From positions 1-64,000 of the forward strand of contig NZ_OUNR01000018.1 in the NCBI RefSeq assembly GCF_900403705.1: 64,000 bases of DNA. The letters run 5' to 3'. The notes below the pieces were generated by a model. The model was not told the DNA's origin and made no database searches. It worked only from the letters and a program-made list of their open reading frames with translations. Source of the DNA: Nitrospira lenta (lineage in GTDB: Bacteria > Nitrospirota > Nitrospiria > Nitrospirales > Nitrospiraceae). The position numbers were made by a program, and so were the translations under genes. Shown here one piece after another: positions 51,299 through 59,893 of this stretch; position 1 is the stretch's first letter; each line of letters begins with the position of its first letter.

Positions 51299-53164
51299 AT
51301 GGCCAGTGCAGCCCTGTCCCAAGAGTCCCTCTATGCCCTCCAGAACAAGGCCACGCAACTCCGGATCGAAAGTGTTCGAGCCACATCTGAAGCGGCCAGC
51401 GGCCATCCATCCAGCTGCTGCTCCGCCGCCGACATCGTGGCGACACTCTTCTTCTCGGTCATGCGCTACGATCCGAAGAACCCCAAAGCCCTGAACAGTG
51501 ATCGATTCATCCTGTCAAAAGGCCATGCCGCGCCCTTGCTCTACGCAGCCTGGGCCGAAGCGGGATTGTTTCCCAAGAGCGACCTCTTGAAGTTACGAAC
51601 ATTGGCATCGGACCTCGAAGGTCACCCAACGCCTCGCCTGCCATTCGTCGACATGGCCACCGGATCGCTCGGGCAAGGACTCCCCGTTGGAATCGGCATT
51701 GCCCTCAACGCGAAATCTATCGATAAACTGGACCACCGGACCTACGTCCTGATGGGCGATGGCGAATCCGTCGAAGGATCAAACTGGGAAGCGGCTGAAG
51801 TGGCCCGGCAATACAACTTGGACAATCTCTGCGCCATCATTGATGTGAACCGGCTTGGACAAAGCGATCCCACCATGTTGCAACACAATATGGAAGGCTA
51901 TCGCGCACGCTGGTCAGGATTCGGCTGGCATGCCATCGTCGTCGACGGTCATGACATTGCCGCGCTCGTTGCCGCCTTCGATGAGGCTGCCCGCACAAAA
52001 GGGAAGCCAACCGTCTTGCTGGCGAAGACGTTCAAGGGGCACGGCCTTTCCTTCATGGAAGACAGTCCCAATTGGCATGGGAAGCCGGTCCCCAAAGGAG
52101 AAGAGACTCAAAAGGCGATCGATGAATTGACCAAGCAGTTGAAACCCGGCAACGGGACCGTGCACATCAACCCGCCCGCCGCGGCCACACTCCCACCGGC
52201 GACAAAAACTGCGCTTCCGCCTTCACCCTATAAAGTTGGCGACGCCGCCGCCACACGCGAAGCCTTTGGCGTGGCCTTCGAAGCATTGGGCAGCGCAAAC
52301 TCTTCTGTCGTCGGCCTGGATGCAGACGTTAAAAACTCTACCTATACGGACAAGTTCGGCAAGAAGTTTCCGAATCGATTCCTTGAAAACTTCATCGCCG
52401 AGCAGAACATGGTGGGTGCGGCTGCTGGGTTCGCCGCCTGCGGAAAAGTTCCCTTCGTCGCCACCTTTGCCGCCTTCTTTACGCGCGCCTACGACTTCAT
52501 TCGGATGGCCGCCATCAGTCAATCCAACATCAAGCTGGTCGGCACCCACGTCGGTGTCAGCATCGGCGAAGACGGCCCGTCGCAAATGGGGCTTGAAGAT
52601 ATTGCCATGATGGCGGCACAGCCCGGCGTCATTGTGCTCTATCCATCGGATGCGACCTGCACCTATCGACTCGTCGAAGCCGCCGCCAACCACAAAGGGA
52701 TGGTCTACATCCGTGCCGGACGCCCGAAATCCACGGTACTCTATGGACCGGAAGAAACCTTTCCTATCGGAGGCAGTAAAGTCATCCGCCAAAGCGCTGA
52801 CGATGCCCTCACGATCGTGGCCGCCGGCGTGACATTGTTTGAAGCCCTCAAAGCCTACGATCAATTGAAAGCTGCAGGCATCGCCGTGCGCGTCATCGAC
52901 CTCTACAGCATCGCGCCCATCGACCAGGCCACCCTCATCGCCAGTGCGCGCGCCACTCACGGACGTCTCCTCACCGTAGAAGACCACTACGCCCACGGCG
53001 GGCTCGGCGATGCCGTCCTGAGCGCAGTCAGCGCGGAAGGCGTGAAGGTCCATAAGCTCGCCGTCCGAGTGATTCCCCATAGCGGCAAGCCCGATGAACT
53101 CGTCGATCATTTTGGCATCGGAGCGCGATCCATTGTCGAAGCGACCAGACAAATCATCAAGTAA
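51299..53164 (+). CDS. tkt: transketolase
   Basis: ThDP-dependent two-carbon transfer between sugar phosphates in the pentose phosphate or Calvin-like pathway. 621 residues, full-length single chain: SEAASGHPSSCCSAADI, FILSKGHAAPLLYAAWAEAG, the cofactor motif MGDGESVEGSNWEAAE (near 148), and the second-half GLDADVKNSTYTDKF with AEQNMVGAAAGFA. The shape is that of the shorter type found in animals, archaea and many bacteria. AAAGGAG before the ATG. The Crp/Fnr gene follows almost at once. Confidence 0.94.
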   Translation: MASAALSQESLYALQNKATQLRIESVRATSEAASGHPSSCCSAADIVATLFFSVMRYDPKNPKALNSDRFILSKGHAAPLLYAAWAEAGLFPKSDLLKLRTLASDLEGHPTPRLPFVDMATGSLGQGLPVGIGIALNAKSIDKLDHRTYVLMGDGESVEGSNWEAAEVARQYNLDNLCAIIDVNRLGQSDPTMLQHNMEGYRARWSGFGWHAIVVDGHDIAALVAAFDEAARTKGKPTVLLAKTFKGHGLSFMEDSPNWHGKPVPKGEETQKAIDELTKQLKPGNGTVHINPPAAATLPPATKTALPPSPYKVGDAAATREAFGVAFEALGSANSSVVGLDADVKNSTYTDKFGKKFPNRFLENFIAEQNMVGAAAGFAACGKVPFVATFAAFFTRAYDFIRMAAISQSNIKLVGTHVGVSIGEDGPSQMGLEDIAMMAAQPGVIVLYPSDATCTYRLVEAAANHKGMVYIRAGRPKSTVLYGPEETFPIGGSKVIRQSADDALTIVAAGVTLFEALKAYDQLKAAGIAVRVIDLYSIAPIDQATLIASARATHGRLLTVEDHYAHGGLGDAVLSAVSAEGVKVHKLAVRVIPHSGKPDELVDHFGIGARSIVEATRQIIK

Positions 53165-53168
53165 TCGG

Positions 53169-53861
53169 TTGAGCTCATCGCCCTCGGATGAGCTCAACCA
53201 TATCCCTCTGCTCAAGATTCTCTCCAGCACAGACCGCCAGCGCGTGCTTCAGGACTTGACCGAGCAGCACTACACCAAACGCGACGTCATTTTTCGTGAA
53301 GGTGATCCCACCGAATTCTTTCACATCGTGAAAGAAGGCACGGTCAAGTGCGTCAAATCGAGCCCGGAAGGGAAAGAGTGCACGCTCAAAATGCTGATGC
53401 CCGGCGATCTCTTTTGCTGCGACGCCGCCGCCTTCGAGGGAGCCCTGCATCCGGGCACGGCTCAGCCGATGGGCGACGTCAGCATCCTGCGCATGAACAA
53501 AAAGTCCTACTTCGACATGCTGCGCCGCAATCCCGAAGCCGCCATTGAAGTCATTAAGCACCTCGGCAACCGCCTCAACGAAGCCCAGGAGAAAGCCAAG
53601 GTCCTGGCTCTCGACCGGGCCGACCAACGCCTCGCCTCGCTCCTGGTGGACCTGGCAACCAAGAACGGCGTGAAAGATCCGAACGGCATCATACTGCCGA
53701 TGCGACTGACCCGTCAGGACATGGCCAATATGGTCGGCACGACGACCGAAACCGCCATTCGCATCATGGGTCGATTCAAACGCGATCGTCTCGTGTCCGG
53801 AACGGCAACCCGCCTCATCATCCGCGACCTCGCCGGCCTCAAGGCCCTCGCTTCCGCCTGA
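53169..53861 (+). CDS. Crp/Fnr-family transcription factor
   Basis: About 230 residues: cyclic nucleotide-binding-like domain (LLKILSSTDRQRVLQ, DVIFREGDPTEFFHIVKEG, MLMPGDLFCCDAA) and a Crp HTH (LTRQDMANMVGTTTETAIRIMGRF). The Fnr-type four-Cys N-terminus is lacking, so it is not a classic Fe-S oxygen sensor. The start is uncertain: a TTG at 53169 just after tkt is preferred, while the in-frame ATG at 53094 would overlap tkt by 71 bases. It lies directly before nirK, a probable target. Confidence 0.88.
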   Translation: MSSSPSDELNHIPLLKILSSTDRQRVLQDLTEQHYTKRDVIFREGDPTEFFHIVKEGTVKCVKSSPEGKECTLKMLMPGDLFCCDAAAFEGALHPGTAQPMGDVSILRMNKKSYFDMLRRNPEAAIEVIKHLGNRLNEAQEKAKVLALDRADQRLASLLVDLATKNGVKDPNGIILPMRLTRQDMANMVGTTTETAIRIMGRFKRDRLVSGTATRLIIRDLAGLKALASA

Positions 53862-53899
53862 TTACCCCAAGATTCGCCCGCTCAGTATATTTTCAAAAC

Positions 53900-53913
53900 A
53901 TGATGTACGTCAT
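53900..53913. promoter_or_regulatory. near-palindrome upstream of nirK, candidate Crp/Fnr site
   Basis: ATGATGTACGTCAT is palindromic in 12 of 14 positions and lies 127 bases before nirK, right after the Crp/Fnr gene. The distance to a promoter is not known. Confidence 0.35.
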
Positions 53914-54039
53914 ATTCTTTTGACTGCACACTCCGTATCCTCACGCACATAGTCGACGTGGACCTGAACCCTTCACAACAAGGACCATCAGCACAATCGC
54001 CGGCAGGAGTTCGACCAACCATTCAGAGAGGAGTTTCCA

Positions 54040-55002
54040 ATGATGACAAGAGAATCCCAACGGGTCATGATGCTCGCAGGAGCCGCGGCGATTGCGCTCG
54101 CCGGATTGCTGGGACACACGTCCCCCGCATCCGCGAAGACCCATGACATCCACATGACTGCCGTGGAGTCCGACATCGTCATCGATGGCGGAGGCGAGAA
54201 GTACGCGGCCTGGACCTTCAACGGCACAATGCCGGGACCGGTCGTCCGCGTGACCGAAGGCGATACGATCAATTTTACCCTGACCAATCCCGCCACGAAT
54301 AAGAACCCGCACGCCATGGACTTCCATGCGGCGGAGATCGACTTCTTGAAGAACTACAAGGCCATCAATGCCGGCGAAACGATCAGCTACACCTTCGTCG
54401 CCAAGAAGCCCGGTATTTTCTTCTATCACTGCGGCGCACCGCCGATGATCCAACACATCGCCCGCGGCATGTTCGGCGCCATCATCGTCGATCCGAAAGA
54501 CGCATCGGTCTGGCCTAAGGCGGATCGTGAATACGTGCTGATCCAATCCGAGTTCTTCAAGAACCCCGGTGATGTGCAAGCGATGTTCGACCGGAAGTTC
54601 GACGGCATGATGTTCAACGGCGGCATCTTCAAATATCACCCCTTCGTCACCGGCGGCGGCAAGCTCGACGCCAAGCCGGGCGAACGCGTGCGTGTCTATT
54701 TCGTGAATGCCGGTCCGAACGAGTTCTCATCATTCCACCCGATCGGCGAAATCTGGGACAACGTCTATGAGAGCGGCAATCCGGCCAACAAGCTGACCGG
54801 CGTGCAGACCTATGTGGTGGGACCGGGCAGCGCCGCGACGTTCGACGTCGTCGTGGAATCAGCCGGTGCCTATCCGCTGGTCACCCACTCCCTGACCGGC
54901 GCGCTCCGCGGCGCCATCGCCGTCCTCTTGGCATCCCCCGACGCCAAGCCCTCGACGAACTTGATGCCTATGGTTCCCTGGGAACTCCCGGCAAAGAAGT
55001 AA
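54040..55002 (+). CDS. nirK: copper-containing nitrite reductase
   Basis: Periplasmic reduction of nitrite to NO. 320 residues after a Sec signal peptide (cleavage near ASAK, residue 33), with two cupredoxin domains. All ligands of the two-copper enzyme are visible: type 1 Cu by His91, Cys131, His139 and Met144 (FFYHCGAPPMIQHIARGM), type 2 Cu by His96, His130 and His283, and the catalytic Asp94 and His233 (FSSFHPIGEIW). GAGGAG precedes the ATG. It ends at a strong terminator, so it is transcribed alone. In Nitrospira, nirK is common; role in nitrite oxidisers is debated. Confidence 0.94.
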   Translation: MMTRESQRVMMLAGAAAIALAGLLGHTSPASAKTHDIHMTAVESDIVIDGGGEKYAAWTFNGTMPGPVVRVTEGDTINFTLTNPATNKNPHAMDFHAAEIDFLKNYKAINAGETISYTFVAKKPGIFFYHCGAPPMIQHIARGMFGAIIVDPKDASVWPKADREYVLIQSEFFKNPGDVQAMFDRKFDGMMFNGGIFKYHPFVTGGGKLDAKPGERVRVYFVNAGPNEFSSFHPIGEIWDNVYESGNPANKLTGVQTYVVGPGSAATFDVVVESAGAYPLVTHSLTGALRGAIAVLLASPDAKPSTNLMPMVPWELPAKK

Positions 55003-55011
55003 TTCTGCTCT

Positions 55012-55043
55012 CGCTCCGGCTGGTCTTTTGACCAGCCGGAGCG
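55012..55043 (+). terminator. 14-bp hairpin after nirK
   Basis: CGCTCCGGCTGGTC, loop TTTT, then the exact complement, 9 bases after the nirK stop. Followed by TATCATCC, without a long T-run. Confidence 0.78.
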
Positions 55044-55076
55044 TATCATCCCTCCTCCATCACTCACGAGAAACGC

Positions 55077-55460
55077 ATGCCGAACAGACTCACTATCCTG
55101 CTCATTGGTCTCAGCCTCCTCCTTTCCGCACACGAGACAGCTCAAGCTGAATCGGCACACGATCGCGTCGCGCTGATGCTAAGCGGCCTTGACTGCCCTT
55201 CAGTACAGAAGGCAATGACCTCCACTCTTCGGCAGCAGACCGGCATACTCCATGTGGACACAGAACTGATGCCGGACCATGTGCTAGTCGACATTGTTCG
55301 CCAAGAACTGACCGAAGAAGCGGTTGCCATCATCGCAAATACAGCCATGCGCGGGAGTCAGTGCCGGGTGGAGATCATGAAATCCTGCATCACAGCAGGG
55401 TTGCCCGCCCAGGACATCGATTCACCACAATTGGCCGATGGGTCGGCTCATACTCACTGA
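55077..55460 (+). CDS. exported protein with heavy-metal-associated-like fold
   Basis: 127 residues, Sec signal peptide to about residue 24 (TAQAES). The mature part recalls the betaalphabeta order of HMA domains: RVALMLSGLDCPSVQKAMTST, GILHVDTELMPDHVLVDI, EEAVAIIANTAM; but only one Cys stands at the metal loop (GLDCPS), with CRVEI and SCITAG later. Ends in His-rich SAHTH. A periplasmic metal- or thiol-handling role is possible. Confidence 0.62.
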   Translation: MPNRLTILLIGLSLLLSAHETAQAESAHDRVALMLSGLDCPSVQKAMTSTLRQQTGILHVDTELMPDHVLVDIVRQELTEEAVAIIANTAMRGSQCRVEIMKSCITAGLPAQDIDSPQLADGSAHTH

Positions 55461-55470
55461 CGGTTATGCT

Positions 55471-56103
55471 ATGCCGGCACATATTCGACGGGCCCCATCA
55501 GCCGGCTTACGACTCCACCTCTTTCTCTGGGTAATCGCACTGACACTCTTCGATCCCCTTTCGGCATCGGCGCAAGAGGCGTTACTCGAAATCCTACCCA
55601 TACGGCCGTTCAACTTTGATGTCGCCCTGCGCCAGCAAACCTTCGCCCCGAACGATCGGGAAGTGACGCTGCAGGCCGGGATCACGGCACTACGATACGG
55701 CGACGGAGAAATACGGGCCGGGTATCAGTATTTCAGCGTCCATACCGACGACTTCAAGACCGATCAACATGCGCTATTTCTCAATCCGCGTTGGAATAAC
55801 GTCCTAGACCTTTTCAACTTTCCGGCCTCGATGCCGATCGGCCGAATGCTCAAACATCTTTTTTTCGGTCCCCTTGAAGATCGCGCCGTTCCTTACGTAG
55901 GCGCACTGCTCGGCACCGTCATCTCAGGACAAGGACGCACCTCACCGGGCTTGCTCTACGGCGGGCAAACCGGCGTGCGCTTTCCCGTGGCGCGGGGAAT
56001 CTCGCTCGACCTGAGCCTGCAATTTACGCAATACGATGTCAATTTCCGCGGAGAGTCGGGACAATCGCAACAATGGCTGTTTCTAACCGGGTTCCGATAT
56101 TGA
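55471..56103 (+). CDS. outer membrane beta-barrel-like protein
   Basis: About 210 residues, signal peptide ending near ASAQE. The mature chain alternates hydrophobic and polar residues, with GEIRAGYQYFSVHTDD, VPYVGALLGTVIS and a C-terminal strand QQWLFLTGFRY ending in an aromatic residue as in outer membrane proteins. Probably an 8-stranded barrel. Starts with ATG at 55471, 10 bases after the previous stop, and overlaps the next gene by 31 bases. Confidence 0.68.
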   Translation: MPAHIRRAPSAGLRLHLFLWVIALTLFDPLSASAQEALLEILPIRPFNFDVALRQQTFAPNDREVTLQAGITALRYGDGEIRAGYQYFSVHTDDFKTDQHALFLNPRWNNVLDLFNFPASMPIGRMLKHLFFGPLEDRAVPYVGALLGTVISGQGRTSPGLLYGGQTGVRFPVARGISLDLSLQFTQYDVNFRGESGQSQQWLFLTGFRY

Positions 56104-57158
56104 GCCGCTTCCTGCGGACGATCCGCCGTACGGCCGGCTTCCGCCCTAAGTGGAAGCCGGTGCTATCGGCCATCGCTCTGCACGGCCTGTTTTTCTTGCT
56201 ACCCGGTTGCGGACTGCTGTTTGATGCCGTTCAACAGATCTACCCCGTCACAACCGACGAAATAGATACGATCTGCCGGCGGCAGCAGGTCCAGGTCGGC
56301 ATGGCAGTCGAGCCTTTCCGGCCGTTCGTGTTCCCCGCCATCTGGACCGATGAAGGCGCCCGAGTCACAGGACTCGATACTGAACTGGTGCGTGCCGTGA
56401 GCGATGCGCTGACCGCTCATTGCAATACCCCTGTCATTCCTGTCTTGCATCTGGTCCGATTCCGGGATTTATTTCTGCTCTTGAACGAAGGCCAACTGGA
56501 TTTCTTCGTCTCCGCCGTCGCTGCTGAAACGCCCTCGCCAAGCCGGTCAGGATTTGCGTATTCCACGCCCTACTTCTTACAAGGAGGCATCGGCGCGATC
56601 GCCACACGCCCCGAGGTCGCCGATCGGATCCGGACACGCCTTCGTACCTCAGGCGAAGTCTCGGATCGCCACCGCCTCCTGGATGGCATGACGGTCGCCG
56701 TGCAGGACAGCACAGCCGCGCACCTCTATGCAGAAGCCAAACTCTCCGCCACCACGGTGCTCATATGCAGTTCTCTGCCCGCCGCATTCGAGCACGCCGC
56801 AACCGGCCAGTCTCCGCCCATTGATGTCATCATCGGAGCGCATCCGGTTTTAGAATTCATGGTGAAAACCACCCGCCGAGACTGGCAGCTTCTGACAAAA
56901 GATGGGCACGCGCCGCTGCGGTTCACACAAGCCGACTATGCCGTCGTCATGGCGGAAGAACGCTATGCCTTGCGGCGGTTCATCAACGACGTCATTTTTC
57001 AGCTCGACGAGTCAGGACGGTTGGAACGGATGCGGCATCGCTGGATCGACGAAGCCTATGCCTACCCACGCCGGGCATCGTCGGAAGGGCTGCCCTTTGA
57101 TGTGAGCAAGATGCCGGATCACTATGCCCAGGGAACTTGCCGGACATCATCGCGATAG
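56073..57158 (+). CDS. periplasmic solute-binding protein, family 3
   Basis: 361 residues, lipoprotein signal with lipobox LLPGC near residue 46. The SBP_bac_3 body shows VQVGMAVEPFRPFVFP, VTGLDTELVRAVSDAL, LNEGQLDFFVSAV, AYSTPYFLQGG, MTVAVQDSTAAHLYA and MAEERYALRRFINDVI. Such proteins bind amino acids or small acids, and some act as sensors. No ABC permease or ATPase gene is adjacent, so it could be an orphan receptor. Overlaps the barrel gene; 20 bases before the Tll0287-like gene. Confidence 0.82.
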   Translation: MAVSNRVPILSRFLRTIRRTAGFRPKWKPVLSAIALHGLFFLLPGCGLLFDAVQQIYPVTTDEIDTICRRQQVQVGMAVEPFRPFVFPAIWTDEGARVTGLDTELVRAVSDALTAHCNTPVIPVLHLVRFRDLFLLLNEGQLDFFVSAVAAETPSPSRSGFAYSTPYFLQGGIGAIATRPEVADRIRTRLRTSGEVSDRHRLLDGMTVAVQDSTAAHLYAEAKLSATTVLICSSLPAAFEHAATGQSPPIDVIIGAHPVLEFMVKTTRRDWQLLTKDGHAPLRFTQADYAVVMAEERYALRRFINDVIFQLDESGRLERMRHRWIDEAYAYPRRASSEGLPFDVSKMPDHYAQGTCRTSSR

Positions 57159-57178
57159 TCGGCAGTTGAGGAGGTCTC

Positions 57179-57940
57179 ATGGTACGCCTTATCGGAACTT
57201 CACTTATTTTGCTCACAATGATGATCGGCCTGAATACCGCTCACGCGGCGCCTCCTGAACAGCTCCGTGCCGAGGCGGAAGAAACGGCACGACTGCTGGC
57301 AAAACTGCTGCAAGCCGGACGCCTGGTGATCGAGCAGAATCAGACCCTGATTGATGATGCGCACAAAGGAGACAAAGGCTTCGCTCCGGACGTATTCGAA
57401 CGGCAGATGTACGAGGTCTTTCGACAGCGAACCGGAATCGATCTGAGCGCGCCGGCAACAAAAACGGCATTGGCCGTGCCGCCACTCGCACGCACGCTCC
57501 TGCCGGCCCTGATTGAAGCCGGCAAAGAGGTCGTCTCTGATGCGCAGATCGTCATCAATCAGCGAGGAATCGGCTATAAGAACTTCATTCCCGCCACCTT
57601 CGGCAGTCAAGCGGCCGCGCGGTTTTCAAAACGGTCTCATGTCCAACTGAAACAAACTGCGCTTCAACCGCGCAATCCCAAGAACGAGCCGGACGAGTAC
57701 GAGTCCTCCGTTCTCCATTGGCTGTCTGGGAGACCAAACAGTGACGCCTATGTCAGTGAGTTGACCGAATCTGGAAAAACATTGCGTGTGATCATGCCGA
57801 TCTACTACCAGCAGGCCTGCCTCGTCTGCCACGGCGAGCCAAAAGGCGAATGGGACATATCAGGCTACCCCAAAGAGGGTGCCAGAGAAGGAGGCTTAGC
57901 CGGAGCCATTAGTGTGAAGATTCCCTTACACACCGAATAA
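57179..57940 (+). CDS. DUF3365 (Tll0287-like) c-type heme protein
   Basis: 253 residues with a Sec signal peptide ending near AHAAP (residue 24). The DUF3365/Tll0287-like sensor fold is indicated by VVSDAQIVINQRGIGYKNFIP in two parts and the heme-binding CLVCHG near residue 215, with MPIYYQQACLVCH as in the family. It probably binds one covalent heme c in the periplasm and may act as a redox or NO sensor. AGGAGG before the ATG. It closes a run of four exported proteins behind nirK. Confidence 0.8.
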   Translation: MVRLIGTSLILLTMMIGLNTAHAAPPEQLRAEAEETARLLAKLLQAGRLVIEQNQTLIDDAHKGDKGFAPDVFERQMYEVFRQRTGIDLSAPATKTALAVPPLARTLLPALIEAGKEVVSDAQIVINQRGIGYKNFIPATFGSQAAARFSKRSHVQLKQTALQPRNPKNEPDEYESSVLHWLSGRPNSDAYVSELTESGKTLRVIMPIYYQQACLVCHGEPKGEWDISGYPKEGAREGGLAGAISVKIPLHTE

Positions 57941-58016
57941 GGACATCCCTATCCATTCACGGTTTCTCGACGCTGCTCACCCCCGGCCTGACCAGCCCTC
58001 ACGAAGCGCGGCACTC

Positions 58017-58334
58017 CTAGTGGTTCGGCGCAACGAAGACCAGCACTTTCAATCGCTGATCCGTGTGGTTCTTTACTCCGTGTTCTTCCCCTGCCGGCGC
58101 CATCGTCCCTTGCCCCGTCCCAAGCACCTGCTTCTCTGAACCGACCTGAAAAGTCCCCTGCCCCTCAAGAACGAGATAGACCTTATCTTGCTCCCCATGG
58201 ATATGGCCCTTCTGTTCCTGCCCCGGTTCAAAACAGTAGATATCGCAAAAGAATCGGGAAGACTCAAACATGTTGTTCTTCTTCATCTTCTCTTGGCTAA
58301 ACTGCTGATACTCTGAAATATTAACGACTTTCAT
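58017..58334 (-). CDS. cupin-domain protein
   Basis: 105 residues, one cupin barrel: FEPGQEQKGHIHGEQDKVYLVLEG is split by the two His and Glu of metal motif 1 (HIHGEQDKVYLVLEG), and GTMAPAGEEHGVKNH gives motif 2. A small-molecule or metal sensor/enzyme of unknown substrate. The start ATG at 58334 follows AGGAGG at 11 bases. A much longer upstream frame is a shadow of the HdrB-like gene. Confidence 0.82.
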   Translation of the reverse strand: MKVVNISEYQQFSQEKMKKNNMFESSRFFCDIYCFEPGQEQKGHIHGEQDKVYLVLEGQGTFQVGSEKQVLGTGQGTMAPAGEEHGVKNHTDQRLKVLVFVAPNH

Positions 58335-58354
58335 AACAGTGCAATCCTCCTGAT

Positions 58355-59251
58355 CTATAAATGACGGGCCGACTGATTGATGTGCCTGACGATCGAATCG
58401 ACCGGGATCAAATGACGCGCAAGACCTAATTCTTTGGCAGGAATCCCCATCGCCAAACCGAGGAGTTGGGGCAAGTGGAGAATGGGAAGATTTAGCTGCG
58501 TGCTCACCGCCTGCCCCGCTCGATCCTGATAAATATCCAAGCTCATATGGCACAGGGGGCAAGGAGTGACCATACAATCGGCTCCTTGATCCTTGGCTTC
58601 TTTCATGTTGGCTCCGGACATCGCCATCGCCACCGCTTCCTTTTCGAGAATGATCGGAAACCCGCAGCACTTGGTCCGCCCGGCGTACGCAACCGCCTCC
58701 CCGCCCAACGCACGAATCACCTGCTCAAGCGACGCCGGGTTTTCCGGATCGTCAAAACCGAGATCCCAGGATGGCCGAAGAATATAACAGCCATAGAACG
58801 GTGCAATGCGTAGCCCCTGCAAAGATTTCACGACCTGCGTACCAAGCTGACGCAGTCCGATCTCACGCACAATAATCCAGAGCAGATGCTTGACGTGAAT
58901 CGTTCCGCGATAGGCAATACCATCCGGCTCCAACACACGATTGATACGATCGAGCAATCCCGGCTCGCTCTTCAATCGCTTGTTCGCCGCCGCCATGACG
59001 CCCTGGCAGGTCCCGCAAATCGTCATCACATCAAGCCCCAGCTGCTCTGCCTGGGCAAAATTCCGCGCATTCAAGGCCAAGGCGACATCCGGCTCCGCCT
59101 CCGTCACCACCCCGGCACCGCAACAGGACGACGCCGCCAGCTCGACGACCTCAATACCCAATCGACCGACGATCGCCATCGTCGATTGATACAGTTCCGG
59201 CGTCGCGCCTTTCGCCGCACAGCCTGGATATAACGCAAATCTCAATGCCAT
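58355..59251 (-). CDS. CCG-domain protein, HdrB/SdhE-like
   Basis: 298 residues with two complete CCG motifs: C11, C43-C44, C79 and C82 in the first, C155, C195-C196 and TPCPLC (near 227-230) in the second. These bind a special Fe-S cluster in heterodisulfide reductase subunit B and in subunit E of some succinate dehydrogenases/fumarate reductases. No HdrA, HdrC or Sdh gene is near, so it works with a partner elsewhere. It precedes the cupin gene by 20 bases on the same strand. Confidence 0.87.
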   Translation of the reverse strand: MALRFALYPGCAAKGATPELYQSTMAIVGRLGIEVVELAASSCCGAGVVTEAEPDVALALNARNFAQAEQLGLDVMTICGTCQGVMAAANKRLKSEPGLLDRINRVLEPDGIAYRGTIHVKHLLWIIVREIGLRQLGTQVVKSLQGLRIAPFYGCYILRPSWDLGFDDPENPASLEQVIRALGGEAVAYAGRTKCCGFPIILEKEAVAMAMSGANMKEAKDQGADCMVTPCPLCHMSLDIYQDRAGQAVSTQLNLPILHLPQLLGLAMGIPAKELGLARHLIPVDSIVRHINQSARHL

Positions 59252-59271
59252 CGTCCATCCCCGTTAAGTGA

Positions 59272-59703
59272 CTACTGGAGCTTGGAGCGCAGTCGTTGAT
59301 AGGACTGATTCATCTCTTCGATCGCGGCATGCACTCCGGATCTCATCTCATCCCACTTGGCATCGGTGGCCGACTTGAGTCCATCGAGTTGCTTCCTGGC
59401 TGCCCCTTTCTTTTCCTCCAGCTCATGAATCGACTTCTGTAATTCTGTCCTGGCTGCCGCCGAAGCCTTATCGGCCTTCCCCTGCAACGCCGCCATTTGC
59501 TTCTGAATCGTCTCCAGTTCTTCCTGAGCCTTCCGTTGAAAGGCCTCTTTTTGTTGAGCCGTATACTGCATCGTTGCCTCAATCGTCTCACGAGCGTCTT
59601 GGGCGATTGTTCCGGGCGTCACCGGCTTCTCTCCGGCCTCCGCGCCCGCTGAAATCAGTCCGCACCAACCGACCAACACGCCGATAATCCAGCGATAGTT
59701 CAT
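59272..59703 (-). CDS. exported coiled-coil protein
   Basis: 143 residues with a Sec signal peptide (MNYRWIIGVLVGWCGLISAG, cleavage near AEAG) and an all-helical mature part of heptad-like Lys/Glu/Gln repeats (QRKAQEELETIQKQMAALQG, ELQKSIHELEEKKGAARKQL). Start at 59703 has AAGGAGG in front. It lies 20 bases upstream of the HdrB-like gene, in the same direction. No family recognised; similar small periplasmic coiled coils are often filler or chaperone-like. Confidence 0.65.
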   Translation of the reverse strand: MNYRWIIGVLVGWCGLISAGAEAGEKPVTPGTIAQDARETIEATMQYTAQQKEAFQRKAQEELETIQKQMAALQGKADKASAAARTELQKSIHELEEKKGAARKQLDGLKSATDAKWDEMRSGVHAAIEEMNQSYQRLRSKLQ

Positions 59704-59893
59704 AGCCCTGCCTCCTTCACATCCCGCCCGCTCGCTCGCTTGATTCACTGCTCACTCTAGCCGACAGTATAATCAGGCCTCCGCAAACTTGTCACGCCGG
59801 GCGCCTGCCGGCTCAACTTTTCAGCGAAACCAACCGACAAAGACATGTCACAAGCTCACACCGACGACAAACAACAGGAGCGCCAGCATACCA

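Noticed and set aside
53094-53168. Crp/Fnr start at ATG 53094
   Set aside because: Would overlap tkt by 71 bases with no ribosome binding site; kept only as an alternative.
58335-58670. Long N-terminal extension of the cupin gene
   Set aside because: The extension is antisense-like noise from the HdrB-like gene; the short form starts cleanly at the cupin fold.
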